From: Mesorhizobium sp. L-2-11
Lineage (GTDB): Bacteria > Pseudomonadota > Alphaproteobacteria > Rhizobiales > Rhizobiaceae
DNA length: 64,000 nucleotides
Direction: 5' to 3'
Assembly (NCBI RefSeq): GCF_016756595.1
Contig: NZ_AP023257.1
Location: 2,558,001-2,622,000 of the forward strand
Part shown: in pieces, positions 1 to 7,627 of the stretch
How positions within the stretch are numbered: position 1 is the first letter of the stretch
Layout of the letters: every line of letters starts with the position of its first letter
Translations under genes and position numbers: made by a program
The notes under the pieces: model-generated
The model's input: only the letters and a program-made list of their open reading frames with translations
Database searches by the model: none
What the model was told of the DNA's origin: nothing

Positions 1-1
1 G

Positions 2-765
2 AAGAAGATATCGGGAGCGTGGCGCGACTGGCTTGTCGAGCGCTGCCGGGAGAAGGACTTCACCTTGCGCGGGCTTGTGGCCGAACTTGGCGAGCGTGGC
101 CTGAAGGTTGACTACCGCTCGGTGTGGGAGTTCGTGCACGCCGAGAAGCTGTCTCACAAAAAAAGACGCTGATCGCCGCCGAGCAAGATCGTCCCGATGT
201 TGCGCGCCGACGGAGGCAATGGGTTCTGTATCAGGACCGGATCGACCCCGCCCGCCTGGTGTTCATCGACGAGACCTGGACCAAGACCAACATGGCCCCG
301 CTCAGGGGTTGGGCACCGGTCGGACAGCGGATCAAGGCCAAAGTTCCCAATGGCCACTGGAAGACAATGACCTTTCTGGCTGCGCTGCGTCATGATCGCG
401 TCGAAGCGCCCTGGCTCATCGACGGGCCGATCAACGGCGAGAGGTTCCTCCTCTATGTCGAGAAGGTTCTCGTGCCCACTCTCCAGCCGGGCGACATCGT
501 TGTGATGGACAATCTCGGCAGCCACAAAGGCAAGGCCGTGCGTCGCGCCATCCGAAAGGCCGGCGCGAGGCTCTTCTTCCTGCCGAAATACTCGCCTGAC
601 CTCAATCCGATCGAACAGCTCTTCGCCAAGCTCAAGCACTGGCTGCGAAAGGCCGCAAAGCGCACCGTTGAAACGGTCTGCAACGCCATCGGCCAGATTC
701 TCAACCGCGTCACACCGCTCGAGTGCTCAAATTACTTCGCAAACTCAGGCTATGACCGCAGGTAA
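2..765 (+). CDS. IS630-family transposase, 5' end outside window, -1 frameshift
   Basis: DDE transposase of the IS630/Tc1-mariner type that moves its own element. The upstream half, with helix-turn-helix-like residues, is open in frame 2 from the window edge to the stop at about 173-175. The catalytic half is open in frame 1 to the stop at 763-765. The frames join at a run of seven A at 158-164, where a -1 slip continues the protein. DDE motifs are visible in the second half: [18 protein letters not shown] and [13 protein letters not shown]630 elements are known to use -1 frameshifting on A runs, so this is more likely programmed than a mutation. The right end of the element is probably the TA at 779-780, the family's target dinucleotide, next to a genomic repeat. 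The left end is not in the window. Confidence 0.85.
158..164 (+). other. A7 slippery site for -1 frameshift in IS630 transposase
   Basis: Seven consecutive A residues sit where the two transposase frames overlap. Frame 2 meets a stop 8 bases after the run, whereas frame 1 stays open through the DDE domain. The geometry fits programmed -1 slippage. Confidence 0.6.
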
Positions 766-780
766 TCTCATCCCGCTCTA

Positions 781-822
781 GGGTCTGCGCCGCGTCGCTT
801 CGCTCCTTGCTTCGCCCTAGGA
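781..822. repeat. Intergenic repeat (GGGTCTGCGCCGCG type), interrupted by the IS630 right end
   Basis: The stretch beginning GGGTCTGCGCCGCGTCGC and ending in CCCTAGG matches a second copy at about 21878-21918. Here the repeat starts immediately after the likely IS630 terminus (TA at 779-780), so its left part appears displaced by the insertion. The remaining bases to the next gene at 932 show no gene. Confidence 0.6.
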
Positions 823-931
823 AGACGAAGGCGCAGGGGGCTTACGGCTAATCGCCAGCGTTGGAGATGGCGGCTGGAGGCCGGCCCGACAGCGACCGTC
901 CACAGTCGCTTCAGGACTAGGTTCCTTCATC

Positions 932-2029
932 TTATCGGCGATCCGCAACGGCGTCCGGAACCACCACCAGCTTGCCGACAAAATCCTTGGCGATGAAATC
1001 CGCCTGGGCGCGGTGGAAATCGGACAGCTTGTAGACACCGCCGACCAGCGGCCGGATTTTCTTGTCCTCGATGTAGCGGACGATACGGCGGAAATCGTGC
1101 CGCGTGCCCTGGCTGGAGCCGTGCAGCTGCAATTGCTTGAGATACATGGTGCGCAGATCGAGCTGCACGACCGGACCGGCAATCGCGCCGGCGGTGGTGT
1201 AGCGGCCTTCGGGCCGAAGGATGCGCAGCACGTCGTTGAAGATCGCGCCGCCGACGAGGTCGGCAACCACGTCGATCGGCTGGCCGCCGGTCGCGTCGTT
1301 GACAGCGGCGGGCAGATCGACGACGCCACGGGTGATCACCGCCTCGGCGCCGATGTCGAGCACTGCCTGTTCCTTGCCCTTGCCGGCGACGGCGTAGGGA
1401 ATGGCGCCGCGCGCCCGCGCCAATTGCACGATGCCGGAGCCGACGCCGCCCGAGCCGCCGGTGACCAGCACGCGCTCGCCGGCCATCAATGCGGCGCGTT
1501 CCAGCATCTGTTCGCCGGTGAGGTAAGCGCAGCAGAAAGTGGCGAGTTCGACGTCGGTCAGGTCGGTGGCGACGACATGGGCATTCTCGGCCGGCACGGT
1601 CTGGTACTCGGCATAGCCGCCGTCGCGGCCGTGGCCCATATAGTCGATGTCGGCGAGTGAATCATCGTCGCGGTTGTAGATCGAGAAATCGACCATCACC
1701 CGCTCGCCGATGCGGGCCGAAGAAACACCCGCGCCGACGGCAACGATGTTGCCAACCGTGTCGGTGCCCTGGATACGCGGGAAGGTCAGCGTATTGCCCT
1801 GACGCCGCCAGGTCGATACGGCGGCAGCATCTTCTTCCGTGCCATAGGCGCCCTGGCGCACCCAGACATCGGTGTTGTTCATGCCGCACGCCGTGACCTT
1901 GACCAGAACCTCGCCCGCGGCGGGCGAGGGCACTTTCACATCGGTGCGATAGACAAGCTTTTCCGGCCCGCCGTGGCCGGTCAGAAGCACGGCTGCCATG
2001 CTGGCGGGGAGGGAGGGTTTTGCGGTCAT
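932..2029 (-). CDS. MDR-superfamily dehydrogenase/quinone oxidoreductase-like protein
   Basis: A 365-residue medium-chain dehydrogenase/reductase. The N-terminal GroES-like domain (about 10-150) is followed by a Rossmann domain with the nucleotide-binding stretch GERVLVTGGSGGVGSGI at about 184-200. Of the usual catalytic zinc ligands only C48 is obvious, and no structural four-cysteine lobe is seen, so it may be zinc-independent like quinone oxidoreductases. It lies downstream of and co-directional with the doeD-like aminotransferase, separated by a palindromic repeat. It may therefore belong to the ectoine catabolic transcript, perhaps acting on an aldehyde or alcohol intermediate, but the substrate is unknown. 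The start at 2029 gives a full-length family member. Confidence 0.8.
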   Translation of the reverse strand: MTAKPSLPASMAAVLLTGHGGPEKLVYRTDVKVPSPAAGEVLVKVTACGMNNTDVWVRQGAYGTEEDAAAVSTWRRQGNTLTFPRIQGTDTVGNIVAVGAGVSSARIGERVMVDFSIYNRDDDSLADIDYMGHGRDGGYAEYQTVPAENAHVVATDLTDVELATFCCAYLTGEQMLERAALMAGERVLVTGGSGGVGSGIVQLARARGAIPYAVAGKGKEQAVLDIGAEAVITRGVVDLPAAVNDATGGQPIDVVADLVGGAIFNDVLRILRPEGRYTTAGAIAGPVVQLDLRTMYLKQLQLHGSSQGTRHDFRRIVRYIEDKKIRPLVGGVYKLSDFHRAQADFIAKDFVGKLVVVPDAVADRR

Positions 2030-2094
2030 CGATGTTGCTTCCAGATATTTGCAAGGTCGCCCAAAACGGGGAGAGGGGGGCAGCCGGCGCTGAG

Positions 2095-2150
2095 TGCTTG
2101 ACGCTTCTCCCCGTCCTCGCGGGGAGAGGTGCCGGCAGGCGGATGAGGGG
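2095..2150. repeat. RIME-like palindromic repeat
   Basis: Contains the hairpin CTTCTCCCCGTC...GCGGGGAGAG followed by the recurrent tail GTGCCGGCAGGCGGATGAG. The same tail recurs at about 17590-17610. The element lies in the gap between the aminotransferase and the MDR gene and could attenuate transcription between them. Confidence 0.6.
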
Positions 2151-2169
2151 CGGCGCCAAGGTCGACAAA

Positions 2170-3549
2170 TCAGAGATTGGCAAACACGCCCTTCACCGCA
2201 TCGGCAGTCTTCGATACGACGATGTCGGCCTCTTCGCGTGTCAGGCAGAGCGGCGGCGCGAAGCCGAGGATGTCGCCCTGCGGCATGGCGCGGCCGATGA
2301 CGCCGCGCTCGGCAAGCGCGGTCGCCACCTGCGGCCCGATTTTTTGCGCGGCATCAAAGAACACGCGATCGTCCCGGTCAGCGACGAATTCGATTGCCGC
2401 CAGCATGCCGTCGCCGCGCACCTCGCCGACATTTTTGTGGCCGCCGACGGCTTTCGCCAGTTCGGCACGGAAATAGGCGCCGGTCTCGCCGGCGTTGGTC
2501 ACCAGGTCCATCTCGTCGATCAGTTCCAGGTTGGCGACACCGGCGGCGACGCAGATCGGATGCGCCGAATAGGTCCAGCCATGGCCTATGCTGCCGAGTT
2601 TGTCGGAACCCTGGACTAGCACCTGCCAGACCTTGTCCGAGACGATGACGCCCGACAGCGGCGCATAGGCCGAGGTCAGGCCCTTGGCGATGGTGATCAG
2701 GTCGGGCTTGATGCCGTAATGGTCGGAGCCGAACATGGTGCCCAGCCGGCCGAAGCCGGTGACCACTTCGTCTGCGACCAGCAGCACATCGTATTTGTTC
2801 AGCACCGCCTGGATCTTTTCCCAGTACAGAGCGGGCGGCGGCACGATGCCGCCGGTGCCGAGGATCGGCTCGCCGATGAAGGCGGCGACCGTGTCCGGGC
2901 CCTCGGCCAGGATCATCTCTTCGAGCTTGTCGGCGCAGTGTTGGGAAAACTGCTCCTCGCTCAGCGAGCGGTCGGCGCGGCGGAAATAGTAGGGCGCCTC
3001 GGTGTGCAGGATCGGCGCACGCGGCAGGTCGAAGGCGTTGTGGAACAGGTCGAGCCCGGTTAGCGATCCGGTCATCACGCCGGAGCCGTGATAGCCGCGC
3101 CAGCGTGAGATGATCTTCTTCTTCTCGGGACGGCCGAGCACGTTGTTGTAGTACCAGATCAGCTTGATGTTGGTTTCGTTGGCGTCGGAGCCGGAGAGGC
3201 CGAAATAGACCCTCGACATGCCTTGCGGGGCGCGGTCGATGATCATCTTGGAAAGGGTGATCGACGCCTCGGTGCCGTGGCCGACATAGGCGTGGTAATA
3301 GGCAAGATTCCTGGCCTGGGCGGCGATGGCGTCTGATATCTTCTGGCGCCCATAGCCGACATTGACGCAATAGAGCCCGGCAAAGGCATCGATGCTCTTG
3401 CGGCCGTTATTGTCCCAGATGGTGACGCCTTCGCCGCCGGCGATCACGCGGGTCGGCGATTCACCCCGCGCATGCGTGCCCATATGGGTCGAGGGATGGA
3501 AGAAGTGGTCGCGGTCCCAGGCGGCGAGTTCGTTGGACTGGTCGAGCAT
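2170..3549 (-). CDS. doeD: Class III PLP aminotransferase, DoeD/Atf-like
   Basis: A 459-residue omega/class III aminotransferase. In ectoine catabolism this family removes the gamma-amino group of L-2,4-diaminobutyrate to give aspartate semialdehyde. The PLP lysine is K289 in DLITIAKGLTSAY, and the aspartate pairing with the pyridine nitrogen is D260 in VADEVVTGFGR. The gene lies downstream of ssd and asnC on the same strand, in the order asnC-ssd-atf known from ectoine loci of Ruegeria and Sinorhizobium, which supports the assignment over a generic beta-alanine or GABA transaminase. A 139-base repeat-filled gap separates it from ssd. Sequence alone does not prove substrate specificity. Confidence 0.85.
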   Translation of the reverse strand: MLDQSNELAAWDRDHFFHPSTHMGTHARGESPTRVIAGGEGVTIWDNNGRKSIDAFAGLYCVNVGYGRQKISDAIAAQARNLAYYHAYVGHGTEASITLSKMIIDRAPQGMSRVYFGLSGSDANETNIKLIWYYNNVLGRPEKKKIISRWRGYHGSGVMTGSLTGLDLFHNAFDLPRAPILHTEAPYYFRRADRSLSEEQFSQHCADKLEEMILAEGPDTVAAFIGEPILGTGGIVPPPALYWEKIQAVLNKYDVLLVADEVVTGFGRLGTMFGSDHYGIKPDLITIAKGLTSAYAPLSGVIVSDKVWQVLVQGSDKLGSIGHGWTYSAHPICVAAGVANLELIDEMDLVTNAGETGAYFRAELAKAVGGHKNVGEVRGDGMLAAIEFVADRDDRVFFDAAQKIGPQVATALAERGVIGRAMPQGDILGFAPPLCLTREEADIVVSKTADAVKGVFANL

Positions 3550-3588
3550 TTTTTTGACTCCTTGGAGAAAGATAGTCCCGACGCGGCC

Positions 3589-3728
3589 TAAGGTGTGTCG
3601 AGATTCAGGTCAGGCCGAGTCGAAGATGGCGGCATCCGAGAACCGGAGCGGAGCGTACTTTTCGTACGTGAACACCGGAAGCGCAGGACGCCGCCATTTG
3701 CAGACCGGCTGAATGCCGATACACCTTA
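3589..3728. repeat. Long inverted-repeat element between atf and ssd
   Basis: The terminal arms at 3589-3608 and 3709-3728 are inverted copies matching at about 17 of 20 positions. Between them lie nested complementary blocks (GATGGCGGC with GCCGCCAT, CGTAC with GTACG). The right arm includes the ssd stop codon. It looks like a mobile intergenic palindrome able to fold as one large hairpin in the ssd-atf transcript. Confidence 0.6.
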
Positions 3729-5219
3729 CGCCACGTCCAGGCAGAGATATCTGAGATCGGTAAAGGCTTCGAGCCCGTGGCGCGAGCCCTCGCGACCGAT
3801 GCCGGACTGTTTGACGCCGCCGAACGGGATCGGCGCGCCGGTGATCTTGACGCGGTTGACGGCGACCATACCGTAGTCGAGCGCGCGGCCTATGCGCAAT
3901 TGGCGGCTGCCGTTCTCGGTGACGACGTAAGCGACGAGCCCGTATTCGGTGGCGTTGGCGCGGGCGATGACCTCGTCTTCGCTGTCGAAGGGCGTCACCG
4001 CGGCGACCGGACCAAAGGTTTCCTCGCGCATGATCAGCGCGTCGTCGGTGACATCGGCGAGCAGGGTTGGCCGGTAGAACAGCGGGCCGGCCGGATGTCT
4101 GCCGCCACCGGCAAGGCAGCGCGCGCCATGAGCAAGCGCATCGGCGACCTGCTCCTCGACCTTCTTGACGCCGCGCTCGTGCATCAGAGGCCCGATGTCG
4201 GTGTCACCGGCCAGGCCATTGCCGGTCCGCAGCGCCTCGATGCGCCTGGCGAAGGCGGCGCAGAAACGATCATAAATCGGACGCTGGACATAGATGCGGT
4301 TGGCGGCAAGGCAATCCTGGCCGGAAGTGGCGAATTTGGCGTCGACGGCGATGGTCACGGCCTTGTCGAGATCGGCATCGGCGAAGACGATCAGCGGCGC
4401 GTGGCCGCCAAGCTCCATGATCAGCCGCTTCATCGTCGGCGCGCTTTGCGCGGCGATAAGCCTGCCGATTTCGGTCGAGCCGGTGAAGCTCATGGCGCGG
4501 ACGCGCGGATCTTCGCACATCCGCCCAACGATGGTCGAAGCCTTGCCGGTGAGTACGTTGAAGACGCCAGCCGGCAGGCCGGCGCGTTCGCCGAGCTCGG
4601 CCAGCGCCAGTGCCGACAACGGCGTTTCCGAGGAAGGATGCGCGACGATGGTGCAGCCGGCGGCAAGCGCGGCCGCCGCCTTGCGGGTCAGCATGGCTGC
4701 AGGAAAATTCCACGGCGTGACGACGCCGACGACGCCGAGCGGTTCGCGCCGCACCATCATCTCGGCCTTCGGCAAATGGCTGGTGACGCTTTCGGCGTTG
4801 AGGCGCTTTGCCTCCTCGGCGTACCATTCGACGAAGGAGGCGGCGTAGTCGATCTCGCCAAGCGATTCCCTAAGCGGCTTGCCCTGTTCGAGCGTCATCA
4901 ACAGTGCCAGGTCGTCCTTGGCAGCGGTGATCAGATCGAACCATTTTCGCAGGATTCTTGCGCGCTCCTGTGGGAGAGCCGCGCGCCAGGCGGGAAAGGC
5001 GCGCGACGCCGCGTCGATCGCCCTGCTCGTCTGCCTGGCATCGAGCGCGGCAACCCAGGCAACAGTGGTGCCCGTGGCAGGGTCGGTCACCCCAAAACTC
5101 TCGGCGGCGTCACTCGCCGTCCAGTGGCCGTCGACATAGGCGAGTTGCCGCAGCAGCCGCCGGTCGGCGAGCCGGTCAAGCGCTTCGTGGCGGTGCGGGC
5201 GGGCAAAATGCGCGGACAT
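3726..5219 (-). CDS. doeC: NAD-dependent semialdehyde dehydrogenase, Ssd/DoeC-like
   Basis: A 497-residue aldehyde dehydrogenase of the succinate-semialdehyde dehydrogenase group. In ectoine breakdown the DoeC enzyme oxidises aspartate semialdehyde to aspartate. Catalytic residues are visible: N171 in TPWNF, E269 in MELGG and C303 in SGQDCLAANR. The position usually holding the NAD-contacting lysine, the K in a KPS/KPA motif, reads VAHPSSETP here, with H194, a notable departure. The gene lies between asnC and the aminotransferase on the same strand, which supports a catabolic role in this island. A GABA-shunt role is the alternative. Confidence 0.85.
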   Translation of the reverse strand: MSAHFARPHRHEALDRLADRRLLRQLAYVDGHWTASDAAESFGVTDPATGTTVAWVAALDARQTSRAIDAASRAFPAWRAALPQERARILRKWFDLITAAKDDLALLMTLEQGKPLRESLGEIDYAASFVEWYAEEAKRLNAESVTSHLPKAEMMVRREPLGVVGVVTPWNFPAAMLTRKAAAALAAGCTIVAHPSSETPLSALALAELGERAGLPAGVFNVLTGKASTIVGRMCEDPRVRAMSFTGSTEIGRLIAAQSAPTMKRLIMELGGHAPLIVFADADLDKAVTIAVDAKFATSGQDCLAANRIYVQRPIYDRFCAAFARRIEALRTGNGLAGDTDIGPLMHERGVKKVEEQVADALAHGARCLAGGGRHPAGPLFYRPTLLADVTDDALIMREETFGPVAAVTPFDSEDEVIARANATEYGLVAYVVTENGSRQLRIGRALDYGMVAVNRVKITGAPIPFGGVKQSGIGREGSRHGLEAFTDLRYLCLDVA

Positions 5220-5304
5220 TTTTTGAAGTCTCCCGGTTTTCGAGTGATACGGGAAGACTATGCGCGCCGCGCAGACAGAGAGGCTGTTTGCGCACCTGCG
5301 CCTA

Positions 5305-5346
5305 GAGAGATTGTCTCTATTGGGCTGTCGGAACGGACAATCTCTC
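5305..5346. promoter_or_regulatory. 11-bp perfect inverted repeat upstream of ssd
   Basis: GAGAGATTGTC at 5305-5315 is exactly complementary to GACAATCTCTC at 5336-5346, with a 20-base spacer. It lies about 86-126 bases upstream of the ssd start and has no T-run, so an operator is more likely than a terminator. AsnC or EnuR would be candidate binders. This is inference. Confidence 0.4.
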
Positions 5347-5394
5347 CGCTTCTGGCTGGCTATCGCATCTAGGGGAAAGTGCCCTCACCCGGAT

Positions 5395-5525
5395 TGCCAA
5401 CCGAATTGCAAAGGGCAATTCGGGGCAATCCGACCTCTCCCCGAGGGGAGAAGAGCCAGCGCCGGCGCCAGCCTCTTCTCCCCACCGGGGAGAAGGTGGC
5501 CGCGAAGCGGCCGGATGAGGGGGCT
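5395..5525. repeat. Composite RIME-like palindromes between asnC and ssd
   Basis: Two CTCCCC/GGGGAG hairpins lie in tandem, followed by GGCCGCGAAGCGGCC and a GGATGAGGG tail. They fill the asnC-ssd gap and may separate expression of the regulator from the enzymes. Confidence 0.6.
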
Positions 5526-5545
5526 CTTTGCGCTTCGCTCAGACC

Positions 5546-6037
5546 TCACGACGGCACCGGCAACAGATCGGCCACCGGCAAGGCGACCTCCTCCTTCACC
5601 GTTTTGGTGACGATGTAGGTGAAATAACGGTCGATGCCGATCTCGCGTTCGAGCAGGGCGTCGACCAACCGCTGGTAGGCGTCGATGTCGCGTGCCATCA
5701 CTTTCAGCAGATAGTCTACGCCGCCGCCCACCGACCAGCAGGCGACGATTTCGGGGACGTCGCGGATGACCCGCTCGAAACGGTCGAAATCGGCCTGGCG
5801 ATGGCTGGCCAGCGTTACCTCCATCAGGACGGTGGCCACCGGCGCGACGGCGCGCATTGCAACCCTGGCGTGATAGCCGGCGACGATGCCGGCCTTTTCC
5901 AGCTTGCGTAGCCGCATCCAGCATGGCGTCGGTGACAGGCCGACCTTGTCGGCGAGCGCCAGCTTGGTAATGCGCCCGTCGCGCTGGACCGCGTCGAGGA
6001 TTTTGAGGTCGATCTGATCGAGTTTCGGTGCGGCCAT
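5546..6037 (-). CDS. asnC: Lrp/AsnC-family regulator of the ectoine island (DoeX-like)
   Basis: An AsnC/Lrp-type feast/famine regulator of 163 residues from the ATG at 6037. An upstream in-frame ATG at 6067 would add 10 residues but has no better ribosome site. The N-terminal winged helix contains LDQIDLKILDAVQRDGR and the recognition region SPTPCWMRLRKLEKAG. The C-terminal RAM domain carries the GGVDYLLKV segment. It is divergent from enuR with a gap under 90 bases. An asnC gene next to enuR/ssd/atf is a hallmark of ectoine catabolic loci, so it probably senses a pathway intermediate and controls this divergent region. Confidence 0.85.
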   Translation of the reverse strand: MAAPKLDQIDLKILDAVQRDGRITKLALADKVGLSPTPCWMRLRKLEKAGIVAGYHARVAMRAVAPVATVLMEVTLASHRQADFDRFERVIRDVPEIVACWSVGGGVDYLLKVMARDIDAYQRLVDALLEREIGIDRYFTYIVTKTVKEEVALPVADLLPVPS

Positions 6038-6116
6038 GAGCGTCCACTTTTTCGTCCGCGACACCATGACGGCGCATTATTTCGATTGTCAATTGCACTG
6101 ATTTCGATCTCTAATA

Positions 6117-6126
6117 TGTCATGACA
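6117..6126. promoter_or_regulatory. Palindrome TGTCATGACA over the enuR start codon
   Basis: A perfect 10-base palindrome that includes the enuR ATG (6121-6123). The related octamers TGTCATGA (7545-7552) and TGACATGA (7568-7575) occur upstream of ehuA. This suggests a shared operator for EnuR or AsnC, and possible autorepression of enuR. Confidence 0.35.
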
Positions 6127-7506
6127 TTGTGGCGTCCAGATCCCGCGCTTATCCGGCGGCCGGCCTATCAATCGCTCGCCGACCAGTTCGCGCGCGCCAT
6201 TCATGACGGGCGGCTGGCCAACGGCGCGCGGCTGCCGACGCATCGCCGGCTGGCCGACGATTTGAAGCTTTCGGTGCAGACAGTCAGCCGCGCCTATGAG
6301 GAACTGATCCGCCGGGGCCTGGTCTCCGGCGAGATCGGCCGCGGCAGCTTCGTGCAGGCGCAGCGCCGCGAGCCGGAGCCGCCCTATCTGCCGGAGCGCC
6401 TTGGCGAGGTCATCGACCTGTCGATCCTGAAGCCGGTCTGCGAGCCGATGCATTTGGAGCGGCTGAAGCAGGCGCTGGGCTGGCTCGCCGAGAACCTGCC
6501 GTCGACCTCGGCGCTGTCGTTCCGGCCGAACATGGTGTTTCCGCGCCACCGTGCAGTGGCGGTCGAATGGCTGCGGCTGTGCGGTCTCGACGTGTCGGCG
6601 CAGAATGTCAGCCTGACCAACGGCGCCACGGCCGGCATGACGGTGGCGCTGATGAGCGTGGCGCCGCCGGGTTCGACCGTCGCCACCGAGGCGATCGGCC
6701 ACCACACGCTGATCCCGCTGGCGCGCTATCTCGGCTTCAACCTCGAGGGCCTGCCGATCGACGACAACGGCCTGATCCCGGAGGCGCTCGACGAGGCGTG
6801 CCGGCTTTCCGACATCCGCGCCGTATTCGTGCAGCCCTCGGTGATCAATCCGACTGCAACATTGATGAATGCCGCGCGGCGCGAGCAGATCGCTGCGGTG
6901 GCGCGCCGGCACAACATCGCCATCATCGAGAACGACGTGCTCGGGCCGCTGGTCGAGGGCCGTCCGCCGCCGGTCGCCGCCTTCGCGCCCGAGCGCACGC
7001 TCTACGTCACCTCCTTCACCAAGATCGTGCTGCCAGGCCTGCGCATCGGTTATCTCGCGGCGCCCGACCGCTATGTCGCTGCCGTCGCCAACCGGCATCT
7101 CGTCTCCAACTGGATGGCGACGCCGATGGTGGCGGAGATCGCGACAAAATGGGTGACCGACGGCACGGCGATGGAACTCGTCCGCTGGCAACGGTCGGCG
7201 CTGCGGCGGCGGCAGGAGATTGCCGCCCAGGTGCTTGCCGGGGTCGACTACCGCGTCCATCGCGACGGACTGCATCTGTGGCTGGAACTGCCCGGCGACC
7301 GCGCCGAGGAGGGCTTCGTCTCACAGGCCCGCCTGCAGGGCGTGGCGATCGCACCAGGCACATCGTTCCGCATCTCGGCGGCGCCCTGGCAACCGGCAGT
7401 GCGCATCTCTCTGGGCTCGACAACCGAGGCGGAACTGCGCGCCGGCCTCAGTGTTGTCACCAAGCTTCTGCTCGGCGACCCGGAGCATCTCCTGCTGGCG
7501 ATCTAG
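6121..7506 (+). CDS. enuR: MocR/GntR-family regulator EnuR
   Basis: A 461-residue MocR-type regulator. The GntR winged helix (about 12-80, with SVQTVSRAYEELIRRG) is fused to a fold-type I aminotransferase-like domain. The PLP lysine is K301 in SFTKIVLPGLRIG, in effect the position of the PLP lysine reported for EnuR of Ruegeria pomeroyi (K302). In that system EnuR represses uptake and catabolic genes until it binds ectoine-derived ligands such as N-acetyl-diaminobutyrate. The gene opens the plus-strand block and is followed 121 bases later by ehuA. No strong Shine-Dalgarno sequence is seen, and a TAATAT at 6112-6117 ends only three bases before the ATG, so a leaderless transcript is possible. 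Confidence 0.88.
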   Translation: MTLWRPDPALIRRPAYQSLADQFARAIHDGRLANGARLPTHRRLADDLKLSVQTVSRAYEELIRRGLVSGEIGRGSFVQAQRREPEPPYLPERLGEVIDLSILKPVCEPMHLERLKQALGWLAENLPSTSALSFRPNMVFPRHRAVAVEWLRLCGLDVSAQNVSLTNGATAGMTVALMSVAPPGSTVATEAIGHHTLIPLARYLGFNLEGLPIDDNGLIPEALDEACRLSDIRAVFVQPSVINPTATLMNAARREQIAAVARRHNIAIIENDVLGPLVEGRPPPVAAFAPERTLYVTSFTKIVLPGLRIGYLAAPDRYVAAVANRHLVSNWMATPMVAEIATKWVTDGTAMELVRWQRSALRRRQEIAAQVLAGVDYRVHRDGLHLWLELPGDRAEEGFVSQARLQGVAIAPGTSFRISAAPWQPAVRISLGSTTEAELRAGLSVVTKLLLGDPEHLLLAI

Positions 7507-7627
7507 GTAGACATTGCCGCGAAATTCTGCGGAGTCAGAAACATTGTCATGAGTTTATTTTCCTGATTGACATGATTTGGCGCGTTTCGCATCGTTAAGG
7601 CACAGCTTCTCCAGCACGGGGAATTCA
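7507..7627 (+). promoter_or_regulatory. Upstream control region of ehuA
   Basis: An AT-richer gap between enuR and ehuA. It holds a -35-like TTGACA at 7567-7572, two TGTCATGA/TGACATGA motifs resembling the palindrome at the enuR start, and a GGGGAA ribosome site about five bases before the TTG at 7628. The -10 element is unclear. Confidence 0.4.

Noticed and set aside
1013..1660. Long plus-strand open frame opposite the MDR gene
   Set aside because: It is the antisense shadow of a clear MDR protein; its amino-acid composition is unlike a real protein and no motif is present.
3777..5372. 531-codon plus-strand open frame over the dehydrogenase
   Set aside because: The minus strand encodes an intact aldehyde dehydrogenase with all catalytic residues; the plus-strand frame reflects GC-rich codon bias.
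5824..7275. 483-codon minus-strand open frame across asnC and enuR
   Set aside because: It spans two well-supported genes on antisense frames and has no domain.
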